A stretch of DNA of 11,834 bases from Bordetella parapertussis (GCA_945863085.1 CAMBCD010000053.1:1-11834), one strand, 5' to 3'. Counted from the stretch's first letter, positions 1-6,715 are shown. The notes: generated by a model not told the origin, from the letters alone. A program made the numbers and translations.

Positions 1-90
1 TCACCGGATACGCCGGCCCCGCACAGGATCCTGCCAAAACCGCTTTTACAATCTGTTCCGCAGCATTGAACGAAACTGGAGAACTTCGGC

Positions 91-1017
91 ATGTCCATGG
101 CTGATCGCGACGGGCAAATCTGGTACGACGGGAAACTGGTGCCCTGGCGCGACGCAACCACCCACGTACTGACCCACTCCCTGCATTACGGGCTTGCCGT
201 ATTCGAAGGGGTCAGGGCCTACAACACCGACATCGGCACCGCCATTTTCCGGCTGAAGGAACACACCGAGCGGCTGTTCAACTCGGCGCACATCTACATG
301 ATGAAAATCCCGTACACCCGGGAAGTGCTGATGGCGGCGCAAAAGGAAGTCGTGCGCGTCAACAAGCTGGAATCCTGCTACATCAGGCCGATCGCCTTCT
401 ACGGCTCGGAAAAAATGGGCGTGTCACCCAAGGGTGCCAGCGTGCATGTCGCCATCGCCGCCTGGCCCTGGGGCGCCTACCTTGGCGACGAGGCCCTGGA
501 AAAAGGCATCCGCGTCAAAACCTCCTCCCATGCCCGCCATCACGTCAACGTGTCGATGTGCCGCGCCAAATATTCGGGCACCTATGCCAACTCGATCCTC
601 GCCAACCTCGAAGCCACCGAACACGGCTACGACGAGGGCCTGTTGCTCGACGTAGACGGTTTTGTCGCCGAAGGCTCGGGTGAAAACCTGTTCATGGTCA
701 AAAACGGCAAGCTCTACGAGCCGGAACTGACCAGCGCACTGATCGGCATCACCCGTGACTCGATCATCACGCTGGCCCAGGAAATGGGCTACGAAGTCTC
801 CGCGCGGCGCATCACCCGCGACGACCTCTATATCGCCGACGAGGCGTTCTTCACCGGCACCGCAGCGGAAGTCACGCCCATCCGCGAAGTCGACGGCAGG
901 ATGATCGGCGACGGCAAACGCGGCCCGATCACGGCGCGCCTGCAGAAAAAATTCTTCGAGTGCGTCAACGCCAAGGCTGTCGAACACCGCGACTGGCTGT
1001 CGCCGGTGGCGGCCTGA
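91..1017 (+). CDS. ilvE: Branched-chain amino acid aminotransferase
   Basis: Cytoplasmic PLP-dependent fold-type IV transaminase (308 aa, the usual IlvE length). It catalyses the last step of valine, leucine and isoleucine synthesis, and the first of their breakdown, by exchanging an amino group between branched 2-oxo acids and glutamate. Visible family landmarks are the N-terminal IWYDGKLVPW and HSLHYGLAVFEGVRAY segments, the SMCRAKYSGTYANS block whose Lys160 should form the Schiff base with PLP, EGSGENLF at about 194-201 and the C-terminal FFTGTAAEVTPIREVDGR block. The start at 91 has TGGAG at 77-81, nine bases upstream; a second in-frame ATG at 97 is possible. A zinc-finger gene follows after 7 bases, so co-transcription is likely. 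D-amino-acid transaminase and aminodeoxychorismate lyase share the fold, but the length and motifs fit IlvE. Confidence 0.96.
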   Translation: MSMADRDGQIWYDGKLVPWRDATTHVLTHSLHYGLAVFEGVRAYNTDIGTAIFRLKEHTERLFNSAHIYMMKIPYTREVLMAAQKEVVRVNKLESCYIRPIAFYGSEKMGVSPKGASVHVAIAAWPWGAYLGDEALEKGIRVKTSSHARHHVNVSMCRAKYSGTYANSILANLEATEHGYDEGLLLDVDGFVAEGSGENLFMVKNGKLYEPELTSALIGITRDSIITLAQEMGYEVSARRITRDDLYIADEAFFTGTAAEVTPIREVDGRMIGDGKRGPITARLQKKFFECVNAKAVEHRDWLSPVAA

Positions 1018-1024
1018 GTACGCC

Positions 1025-1228
1025 ATGAATACCCCCACGGACAACAAATCACGGCTGATTGAAGTCACCGCCACCGATCTGCCACTGCATTGCCCGACCC
1101 CGGCGATGCTGCTGTGGAACACCCACCCGCGGGTGTTCCTGCCCGTCGAAAATACCGGCGAAGCGCTGTGTCCGTACTGCGGCACCCGCTACACGCTGAA
1201 AGGCGGCGCGGGCGCCGGCCACCACTGA
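1025..1228 (+). CDS. Small CHCC-type zinc-finger domain protein
   Basis: A 67-aa protein matching the zf-CHCC family, which is related to the zinc-binding end of mitochondrial complex I subunit NDUFS6. The likely metal ligands are visible: the HCP near residue 20, the His of NTHPRVF, and the CPYCGTRYTL pair at about 54-57. The bacterial role is not established, and nothing here ties it to complex I. It starts 7 bases after ilvE and lies 44 bases before waaF, inside the same apparent transcription unit. The ilvE / zf-CHCC / waaF order is, from general knowledge, common in Betaproteobacteria and is one reason for that taxonomic guess. No strong Shine-Dalgarno is visible, consistent with translational coupling to ilvE. 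A longer waaF frame overlaps this gene but is rejected. Confidence 0.88.
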   Translation: MNTPTDNKSRLIEVTATDLPLHCPTPAMLLWNTHPRVFLPVENTGEALCPYCGTRYTLKGGAGAGHH

Positions 1229-1272
1229 GCGATGTGCGCGGGGCAGCAACTGCCGTTCCGCGTGCATTGCCA

Positions 1273-2313
1273 ATGATGAACATCCCGCAGCAAATCCTCG
1301 TGGTTGGCCCGTCCTGGGTCGGTGATACCGTGATCTCGCAGTCGCTGCTGAAACTGCTGATACAGCAGAATCCCGCCGCGCAGATCGACTACCTCGCCCC
1401 GCCGTGGACCCTGCCGCTGCTCGCGCGCATGCCCGAAGTGCGCCACGGCATCAGCAATCCCTTCGGTCACGGCGCCTTCAGGCTGGGCGAACGCCGCACG
1501 CTCGGCAAAACACTGCGCGAACGGGGCTACGATCATGCACTGGTGCTGCCGAATTCGTGGAAGTCAGCGCTGATCCCGTGGTTCGCCGGGATTCCGCAAC
1601 GCACCGGTTTTCGCGGCGAAGCGCGCTGGGGTCTGCTCAACGACATGCAACGCCTCGATGCCGCAGCACTGCCGCAGATGGTGCAGCGCTTTGCTGCGCT
1701 GGCGCTGCCCGCCGGCGCAACCCTGCCCGACCCACTGCCGCTGCCGGCGCTGCAATCGACAGCGGCACAGCAACAGCAGTTGCTGGCGCGACTCGGCCTC
1801 AATACTGACAAAAATAAGGACAAACCGGTGGTCGCATTCTGTCCGGGTGCCGAATACGGACCGGCAAAACGCTGGCCGGAAGCGCACTTCGCGGCGCTGG
1901 CGCGGATGCTGGCGGCGCGCGGCTGTGCGGTGTGGCTGGTCGGATCCCCCAAAGATCATGCCGTCGCCGAAACCATCGCGCATGGCAGCGCCGGCGCCTG
2001 CATCAACCTCTGCGGCAAAACCGACATTGCCGAAGCCGCCGACCTGCTCGCCGCAGCACGGCTGGTGGTGACCAACGACTCGGGCCTGATGCACATTGCG
2101 GCCGCTGTCGGTCGCCCGGTGATCGCGCTCTATGGCTCAAGCTCGCCGCAGTTCACGCCGCCGCTCAGCCACGATGCGCGCGTCCTGAGTCTGGCAATCG
2201 AATGCAGCCCCTGCTTCAGGCGTGAGTGCCCGCTGGGTCATTTCAAATGCCTCAACGACCTGTCGCCGGAACGCGTTTTCGCCGCAATCGATTTTGCTAG
2301 AATCGGCGCCTGA
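1273..2313 (+). CDS. waaF: Lipopolysaccharide heptosyltransferase II
   Basis: Glycosyltransferase family 9 enzyme (346 aa, typical for WaaF/RfaF). It adds the second L-glycero-D-manno-heptose from ADP-heptose to the LPS inner core at the cytoplasmic face of the inner membrane. Landmarks are the N-terminal ILVVGPSWVGD (residues about 6-17), FCPGAEYGPAKRWPEAHF at the start of the second Rossmann-like domain, TNDSGLMHIAAAVGRPVIALYG with Asp269, and the WaaF-type Cys-rich tail CSPCFRRECPLGHFKCL. The open frame extends upstream to 1090, but that extension is low-complexity Arg/Ala-rich sequence overlapping the zinc-finger gene. The paired ATGs at 1273/1276 put the start directly before the conserved N-terminus. 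No clear Shine-Dalgarno precedes it. WaaC (heptosyltransferase I) is the alternative, but the GPSWVGD and Cys-tail features favour WaaF. Confidence 0.93.
   Translation: MMNIPQQILVVGPSWVGDTVISQSLLKLLIQQNPAAQIDYLAPPWTLPLLARMPEVRHGISNPFGHGAFRLGERRTLGKTLRERGYDHALVLPNSWKSALIPWFAGIPQRTGFRGEARWGLLNDMQRLDAAALPQMVQRFAALALPAGATLPDPLPLPALQSTAAQQQQLLARLGLNTDKNKDKPVVAFCPGAEYGPAKRWPEAHFAALARMLAARGCAVWLVGSPKDHAVAETIAHGSAGACINLCGKTDIAEAADLLAAARLVVTNDSGLMHIAAAVGRPVIALYGSSSPQFTPPLSHDARVLSLAIECSPCFRRECPLGHFKCLNDLSPERVFAAIDFARIGA
2276..2303 (+). promoter_or_regulatory. Candidate extended -10 promoter inside the 3' end of waaF
   Basis: TGCTAGAAT at 2295-2303 is an extended -10 element (TG-n-TAGAAT, five of six matches to TATAAT). 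A weak TTTTCG at 2276-2281 lies 16 bases upstream as a -35. It would start transcription near 2310, about 20 bases before the GTG of the next gene. Inference from consensus only. Confidence 0.35.
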
Positions 2314-2331
2314 TTTGTCGTGGGAGCTGCC

Positions 2332-2769
2332 GTGAAAAAATCAATATTCGCGACACCGCAGGATGCCGAGGCGGCTTTTTACGACGCCTTCGTCAAACGC
2401 GACCTCGACGCCATGATGGAAGTCTGGTCGGACGACGACGACAGTTACTGCGTGCATCCCGGCGGCGCGCGCGTGTCCGGTGTCGAGCACATTCGTGAAT
2501 CATGGCGGCGGATTTTCGCCGGCGGCCAGGACCTGCGCTTCAGCCTGCGTGACCAGCAGTTGATCCACACCATGATGCTCGCCGTGCACAGCGTTTACGA
2601 ACACATCTCCATCGCCGGCCAGTCGCGCGCGCAGCAACCGGTGATCGCCACCAACATCTATCAGCGCACCGAGCGCGGCTGGCGCATGGTGGCGCACCAC
2701 GCCGCCGCAGCTCCGGCATCGGTCAGGCAGGAACCCGACACCGGACCTGCAAGCAAAACCCTGCACTGA
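2332..2769 (+). CDS. NTF2/SnoaL-like (DUF4440-type) protein
   Basis: A 145-aa protein of the nuclear-transport-factor-2-like cone fold family. The helix with AEAAFYDAFVKRDLDAMMEVW, the DDDDSYCVHPGG strand, the SGVEHIRESWRRIF segment and the C-terminal ATNIYQRTERGWRMVAHH strand follow the SnoaL_3/DUF4440 pattern. Family members range from ketosteroid isomerase-like enzymes to non-catalytic binding domains, so no reaction can be assigned. I start it at GTG 2332 because GGGAG at 2322-2326 is well spaced before it; an in-frame GTG at 2320 would leave no room for a ribosome site. It follows waaF by only 18 bases, and a homologue commonly sits here in betaproteobacterial waaF neighbourhoods (general knowledge). 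The last 15 or so residues (from PASVRQEP) look disordered. Confidence 0.85.
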   Translation: MKKSIFATPQDAEAAFYDAFVKRDLDAMMEVWSDDDDSYCVHPGGARVSGVEHIRESWRRIFAGGQDLRFSLRDQQLIHTMMLAVHSVYEHISIAGQSRAQQPVIATNIYQRTERGWRMVAHHAAAAPASVRQEPDTGPASKTLH

Positions 2770-2826
2770 AGCACCGGGCCGCGGGTCATCTCCACAAATC
2801 ATGCGACATCGACCATGCAATCCCGC

Positions 2827-2918
2827 AATTGTTGTCACGGTAATTGTGTCCGCATAGCGGATTTCATGGCGCCATGATGTAGCACATCAGCTATACTTTG
2901 TCAGTCCGTTTAGTGGAC
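2827..2918 (+). promoter_or_regulatory. Multi-palindrome control region before the comA-like gene
   Basis: Four symmetric elements lie in under 75 bases. (a) TCCGCATAGCGGA at 2849-2861, a perfect 5+3+5 inverted repeat. (b) TCATGGCGCCATGA at 2864-2877, a perfect 14-base palindrome. (c) TGATGTAGCACATCA at 2875-2889, a perfect 6+3+6 repeat. (d) GTCCGTTTAGTGGA at 2904-2917, which matches 11 of 14 bases of GTCCGCATAGCGGA at 2848-2861. A TATACT -10 candidate sits at 2892-2897 with no good -35 at the right distance. AATTGT also repeats at 2827 and 2842. Element (c) has the GT-N3-AC core of FCD-type GntR sites; (a)/(d) resemble symmetric sites of IclR-type regulators. Both family assignments are inference. 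No regulator gene is in the window. Confidence 0.5.
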
Positions 2919-2973
2919 GCTCAGCAACAATGCTCCGGCCGCCGCCCGACCCCGCACCTCATCACTGAAAACC

Positions 2974-3798
2974 ATGACTGCCCCGAAAAACATCCCGGAA
3001 CTTGCGCTGCCGCAGCGCAGCCCCAAGCCGCGCCGTCGCGGCATTACCTCGATGATCGACTTCGGCCCCGATACCTTTGGCTGGTCCGGTGGCGAACGCG
3101 GCATCGCCGACCTGCTCGACGTTGCGGCGAACTACATCGATTACGCCAAGATCTATGCAATGAATGCGCTGCTGATCCCGGGCGAAGTGGTCAAGCGTAC
3201 AACCAGACTCTATCTCGACGCCGGCGTGATGCCCTTCGCCGGCGGCATCCTGTTCGAATACGCCTGGCATCGTAATGAAATCGACGGACTGATCGCGCTG
3301 CTTAAACGCCTCGCCATCCCGGGCCTGGAGATTTCCGAGAATTACGTGACACTGTCGGAAGAAGAACGCACGCGCATGATCGACCGTTTCCAGAAAGCGG
3401 GCATCAAGATCGTCTATGAATTCGGCCGGAAAAATCCCGAAGATCCGCTGAGCCTGGATTACCTTGAAGGCATCGTGCGCTCGGTTGCCGCACAAGGCAT
3501 TCATCATGTCACCGTTGAACAGTGCGAGATGGATCTGCTGGCCAAGGATTCGCCCGAGAGCCTGAAAGCGCTGTCGGCGCAGGACTGGTTCGACCATGTC
3601 GTGATCGAAGCCGACCCCTACCGTTTCCCGCAGCAGCATGTGCAGATGCTGCGCGACTTTGGCCGCGACGTGAATCTTGCCAACATCGCACCGGGCCAGG
3701 TGCTGCGGCTTGAAGGTTTCCGCCAGGGCGTGGGCCGGGCGATCAACTACTCACTGTTGTCGGGCGACGATTCGCGCCCCGCCGGTATCGCCCCGTAA
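2974..3798 (+). CDS. ComA-like (phosphosulfolactate synthase family) protein
   Basis: A 274-aa TIM-barrel protein of the ComA family. The archaeal prototype adds sulfite to phosphoenolpyruvate to give phosphosulfolactate, the first step of coenzyme M synthesis. Family segments in order: YIDYAKIYAMNAL with Lys59, AGGILFEYA (89-97), GLEISENYVTLSEEER (from 117), YEFGRKNP with Glu149/Arg152/Lys153, VIEADP (210-215) and VNLANIAP (233-240), then a ring-closing helix LEGFRQGVGR. The archaeal segment I recall as EGRESG is replaced here by EQCEMD (182-187), so the substrate may differ. Plant HSA32 proteins are also ComA homologues without proven synthase activity. ATG 2974 is the first start after an in-frame TGA at 2965; no Shine-Dalgarno is evident. 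It leads a cassette with a TcuA-like flavoprotein 44 bases downstream. Family sure; function unknown. Confidence 0.82.
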   Translation: MTAPKNIPELALPQRSPKPRRRGITSMIDFGPDTFGWSGGERGIADLLDVAANYIDYAKIYAMNALLIPGEVVKRTTRLYLDAGVMPFAGGILFEYAWHRNEIDGLIALLKRLAIPGLEISENYVTLSEEERTRMIDRFQKAGIKIVYEFGRKNPEDPLSLDYLEGIVRSVAAQGIHHVTVEQCEMDLLAKDSPESLKALSAQDWFDHVVIEADPYRFPQQHVQMLRDFGRDVNLANIAPGQVLRLEGFRQGVGRAINYSLLSGDDSRPAGIAP

Positions 3799-3810
3799 TT
3801 TTATAAGTAT

Positions 3811-3822
3811 TTGTTTTTATTG
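3811..3822 (+). repeat. AT-rich upstream motif, copy 1
   Basis: TTGTTTTTATTG lies in a sharply AT-rich spacer 20 bases before the flavoprotein start. Its core TGTTTTTATTG recurs exactly at 6818-6828 and 7831-7841, each time just upstream of a + strand gene. Role unknown; a promoter or leader element is possible, and TGATAAATT immediately after it could serve as an extended -10. Confidence 0.4.
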
Positions 3823-3842
3823 ATAAATTTAAGAGAATCTTG

Positions 3843-5345
3843 ATGATGAGTAAAGACCTGTTTGGCAATCCTGATGTGGTGGTGGTCGGCGCCGGCAATG
3901 CGGCCGCCTGTGCAGCACTGGCGGCGCGTGAGTCAGGCGGCAAGGTAATCATGCTGGAAGCAGCACCCATCGAAGAATGCGGCGGCAACAGCCGCTACAC
4001 CGCAGGCGCGATGCGCGTGCAGTTCAACGGCACTGACGATCTCAAACAGATCGTTCCGGACCTGACGGATGATGAAATCAAAAACACCGACTTCGGCACC
4101 TATACCGCCGACCAGTTCTACGACGACATGGGCCGCGTCACCCAGTACCGCACCGATCCCGATCTTTGCGAAATCCTCGTCTCGCGCAGCCTGGAAACGC
4201 TGACATGGATGCGCAAAAAAGGCGTCAAGTTCCAGGCGAGCTTCGGCCGCCAGGCGATGAAAGTCGATGGCAAGTTCAAATTCTTCGGCGGCCTCGCTGC
4301 GGAAACCTGGGGCGGCGGCCCGGGTCTGGTCGATAACGAGCACAAGGCCTGCGAACGAGAGGGCATCAAAATATTTTACGAAACACCGGCGGTCGGACTG
4401 ATCACCGATGTCGACGGCAGGGTGATCGGCATCAAAGCGCGGCACCAGGGCAAACATGTCGACATCCCGTGCAAAGCCGTGGTGCTGGCCTGCGGCGGTT
4501 TCGAATCCAATGCCGAGATGCGCACGCGTTACCTCGGCGCAGGCTGGGATCTGGCGAAAGTACGCGGCACGCGCTTCAACACGGGCGCCGGCATCCGCAT
4601 GGCACTCGAGGCGGGCGCACTGCCCTACGGCCACTGGTCGGGCTGCCATGCCGTGGGCTGGGACATGAACGCGCCGGCCTTCGGCGATCTCGCGGTCGGC
4701 GACAACTTCCAGAAGCACAGCTACCCGATCGGCATCATGATCAACGCCAACGGTGAACGTTTCGTCGACGAAGGCGCGGACATCCGCAACTACACCTACG
4801 CCAAGTACGGCGCCGTGGTGCTGAACCAGCCGGGCATGTTCGCGTGGCAGGTTTTCGATGCGCAGTCGATCCCGCTGCTGCGCGACGAGTACCGCATCAA
4901 GCAGGTGACCAAGGTGCGTGCCGATACGCTGGAGGAACTGGTGAAAAAACTTGAAGGCGTCAACGCCGAGGCCTGCCTGCGCGAGATCAGGACCTACAAC
5001 AAGGCGGTGCGCACCGAGGTGCCGTTCAATCTGACGGTCAAGGACGGCCGCCGTACCGAGGGTCTCAAGGTCAACAAGTCGAACTGGGCGCTGACCATCG
5101 ACCAGCCGCCGTTTGAAGCCTATGCCGTGACCTGCGGCGTCACCTTCACCTTCGGCGGCGTCAAGGTCAACAACGAAGGCAACGTCGAGGACACCGCCGG
5201 CAAACCGATCGCCGGCCTGTACGCCGCAGGCGAGATGGTCGGCGGGCTTTTTTATCACAACTACCCGGGCGGCACCGGACTGACCTCAGGGGCGGTATTC
5301 GGCAAACTCGCGGGCGGCAGCGCCGGCATGTATGCACGCAAATAA
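3843..5345 (+). CDS. FAD-dependent dehydrogenase, TcuA/CobZ (tricarballylate dehydrogenase)-like
   Basis: A 500-aa flavoprotein of the fumarate reductase/succinate dehydrogenase superfamily, closest in motif pattern to TcuA (tricarballylate to cis-aconitate) and the flavoprotein half of CobZ. Visible: the N-terminal Rossmann motif VVVVGAGNAAACAALAA (Gly16, Gly18) with Glu39 for the FAD ribose; GGNSRYTAGAMR; VVLACGGFESN; the capping-domain GERFVDEGADIRN, where Arg315 aligns by position with the catalytic Arg of fumarate reductases; and C-terminal FYHNYPGGTGLTSGAVFG with His472, which lacks the Arg of the fumarate reductase GANRLGG block. No signal peptide, haem or flavin-transfer domain is present. 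The start is one of paired ATGs at 3843/3846 after AAGAGA at 3831-3836; the TTG at 3840 is less likely. No tcuB partner lies nearby, so the electron acceptor is unknown. Tricarballylate as substrate is only a guess. Confidence 0.87.
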   Translation: MMSKDLFGNPDVVVVGAGNAAACAALAARESGGKVIMLEAAPIEECGGNSRYTAGAMRVQFNGTDDLKQIVPDLTDDEIKNTDFGTYTADQFYDDMGRVTQYRTDPDLCEILVSRSLETLTWMRKKGVKFQASFGRQAMKVDGKFKFFGGLAAETWGGGPGLVDNEHKACEREGIKIFYETPAVGLITDVDGRVIGIKARHQGKHVDIPCKAVVLACGGFESNAEMRTRYLGAGWDLAKVRGTRFNTGAGIRMALEAGALPYGHWSGCHAVGWDMNAPAFGDLAVGDNFQKHSYPIGIMINANGERFVDEGADIRNYTYAKYGAVVLNQPGMFAWQVFDAQSIPLLRDEYRIKQVTKVRADTLEELVKKLEGVNAEACLREIRTYNKAVRTEVPFNLTVKDGRRTEGLKVNKSNWALTIDQPPFEAYAVTCGVTFTFGGVKVNNEGNVEDTAGKPIAGLYAAGEMVGGLFYHNYPGGTGLTSGAVFGKLAGGSAGMYARK

Positions 5346-5419
5346 GCACGACAACAAGGCCAAAATCTGAAAATGCAGCACGCGCCAAATACGCCCGTTC
5401 CAGACTGTGAGACACCAGC

Positions 5420-5447
5420 TTGCGCCCGGCAGGTCCGGGCGTAGAAT
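5420..5447 (+). promoter_or_regulatory. Candidate promoter with a hairpin in its spacer, before the class II aldolase
   Basis: TTGCGC (5420-5425) and TAGAAT (5442-5447) are 16 bases apart and resemble a sigma-70 promoter that would start about 20 bases before the aldolase ATG. CGCCCGG (5423-5429) and CCGGGCG (5435-5441) form a perfect 7-bp inverted repeat around CAGGT, overlapping the -35 and the spacer. No T-run follows, so it is not an intrinsic terminator. It could be an operator or an attenuating hairpin of read-through mRNA. Confidence 0.4.
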
Positions 5448-5475
5448 CCAGCGCAGATCGCCAAAGGAGTCCGTC

Positions 5476-6252
5476 ATGAATGCACCCGCCATCAAAGTCA
5501 ACAAACCGGTCCGCGAACAGGTCAGCAAGGAAGAATGGCAGGCCCGCGTCGATCTCGCAGCCTGCTACCGCCTGATGGCGGAATTCGGCATGGTGGAAAT
5601 GGTCGCAAACCACATCTCGGTACGCGTGCCCGGCACCCACAATGAATTCCTGATCAATCCCTACGGCATGCTTTACGAGGAAATGACTGCCTCGTCGATG
5701 CTCAAAATCGACCTCGAAGGCAACGTGCTGTTCAATGCCACCGACTACGGTGTCAATGAAGCCGGCTTCGTGATCCACAGCGCCGTGCATGCCGCGCGCC
5801 ACGACGTGGATTGCATCATCCACACCCACACCCTCGCCGGCATGGCAGTGTCCGCGATGAAATGCGGCATCATGCCGATCGCGCAATCGTCAATGCGTTT
5901 CCTCGACATCGCCTATCACGACTACGAAGGTGTTGCGCTGCGCCTCGAAGAACGCGAGCGTCTGGTGCAGAACCTCGGCAACCGCGAAGCCATGGTGCTG
6001 CGCAACCACGGCCTGCTGACCACCGGCGCCACCATCGCCGAGTGTTTCAACAACATGTACCGGCTGGAGCGCGCCTGCCAGCTGCAGGTGATGGCATTGT
6101 CCTGCAACACCGAACTGCAACTGCCGCCGCAGGAAGTCACCCAATACACCAACAACCTGATGCTGCCCGGCGTGCGCCGCCGTTTCGGCCTGCTCGAATG
6201 GCCGGCGATGCTGCGCAAACTCGACCGCGTCGATCCGTCATATAGGGATTGA
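5476..6252 (+). CDS. Class II aldolase/adducin family protein
   Basis: A 258-aa single-domain member of the class II aldolase/adducin fold. Zinc enzymes of this group (fuculose-1-phosphate aldolase, ribulose-5-phosphate 4-epimerase, sugar-acid decarboxylases) use a His triad plus an acid. All are present: Glu95 in NEAGFVIHSAVH, His116 and His118 in IIHTHTLAG, and His178 in LRNHGLLTTG, so it is probably catalytically competent. The substrate-binding N-terminal block NHISVRVPG...FLINPYG is also seen. Overall it looks more like the adducin-head branch annotated as putative class 2 aldolases than the sugar-phosphate aldolases. ATG 5476 is supported by AAAGGAG at 5463-5469; the open frame from 5407 has no such site. 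It follows the flavoprotein by 130 bases with its own promoter candidate and ends before a strong terminator. Substrate unknown; C-C cleavage, decarboxylation and dehydration are all possible. Confidence 0.88.
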   Translation: MNAPAIKVNKPVREQVSKEEWQARVDLAACYRLMAEFGMVEMVANHISVRVPGTHNEFLINPYGMLYEEMTASSMLKIDLEGNVLFNATDYGVNEAGFVIHSAVHAARHDVDCIIHTHTLAGMAVSAMKCGIMPIAQSSMRFLDIAYHDYEGVALRLEERERLVQNLGNREAMVLRNHGLLTTGATIAECFNNMYRLERACQLQVMALSCNTELQLPPQEVTQYTNNLMLPGVRRRFGLLEWPAMLRKLDRVDPSYRD

Positions 6253-6282
6253 ACTGCGGCGACTGAGCCGGCAACCTGCAAT

Positions 6283-6311
6283 AAAAAAGGGCCCCGCGGG
6301 GCCCTTTTTTT
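6283..6311. terminator. Bidirectional intrinsic terminator
   Basis: GGGCCC at 6289-6294 pairs with GGGCCC at 6299-6304, leaving a CCGCGG... core that pairs in part. The stem is preceded by six A (6283-6288) and followed by seven T (6305-6311), so it works in both directions. It sits between the class II aldolase (+) and the DUF4870 gene (-), which converge here with 72 bases between their stops. Confidence 0.93.
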
Positions 6312-6324
6312 CCGGCTTTATTTC

Positions 6325-6669
6325 CTACTTCAGCAGGCGGATCGCAAACGGATATTTGTAATGTTCGCCTTTGGATACGGCGACAGCGGCGAGTATGCAG
6401 AACACCAGGTTGGCGACCAGCAGCAAGGGCATCAGCAGCGCGCCGATCAGGATCACCATCAGGATACCGGCGACCACAAATGCGATCAGCATGGTGATCT
6501 GGAAATTCAGCGCCTCCTTGCCCTGCTCGTCGATGAACGCCGACTGATCTTTTTTGATCAGCCAGATGATCAGTGCGCCGACGAAGCCGGATACGATGCC
6601 CAGCAGATGGGCCAGCATGGCCAGGTTGCGATCGTCACTGCTCGGGCCCTGCGTTACGGAATCGGTCAT
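6325..6669 (-). CDS. DUF4870 domain membrane protein
   Basis: A 114-aa inner-membrane protein of the DUF4870 (Tic20-like) family. The diagnostic layout is present: NLAMLAHLLGIVSGFVGALI as helix 1 (about 15-38), the conserved linker KKDQSAFIDEQGKEALNFQ (about 39-57), then two adjoining helices (about 58-77 and 80-100) and a short KGEHYKYPFAIRLLK tail. Function is unestablished. The start has GGGAG on the minus strand, about 8 bases upstream, a good ribosome site. It stands alone: convergent with the aldolase across a shared terminator and divergent from the hydrolase gene across 181 bases. Confidence 0.9.
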   Translation of the reverse strand: MTDSVTQGPSSDDRNLAMLAHLLGIVSGFVGALIIWLIKKDQSAFIDEQGKEALNFQITMLIAFVVAGILMVILIGALLMPLLLVANLVFCILAAVAVSKGEHYKYPFAIRLLK

Positions 6670-6715
6670 GGTTTTATCTCCCTGCTTAAGTTTTTGATCC
6701 GGTTTCGAATGACAG

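Noticed and set aside
47..52. TACAAT as a -10 promoter for ilvE
   Set aside because: No -35-like hexamer is found 15-19 bases upstream and the window edge limits the view, so it is too weak to list.
424..1185. 253-codon minus-strand open frame opposite ilvE and the zinc-finger gene
   Set aside because: It is the antisense shadow of two well-supported genes and has no recognisable motif or ribosome site.
1090..1272. Upstream extension of waaF
   Set aside because: It is Arg/Pro-rich, overlaps the zinc-finger gene in another frame, and precedes the conserved WaaF N-terminus.
2962..3639. 225-codon minus-strand open frame opposite the ComA-like gene
   Set aside because: The + strand frame carries the conserved ComA segments; the antisense frame shows none.
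3933..5258. 441-codon open frame on the minus strand
   Set aside because: It lies wholly antisense to the TcuA-like flavoprotein, whose motifs are unmistakable. The translation is low-complexity and matches no fold I know. Long antisense frames are usual in GC-rich genes.
2974..6252. Coenzyme M biosynthesis operon
   Set aside because: Only the ComA-family gene is present. No ComB phosphatase, ComC dehydrogenase or ComDE decarboxylase homologue lies in the window, and the active-site segment differs from that recalled for archaeal ComA.
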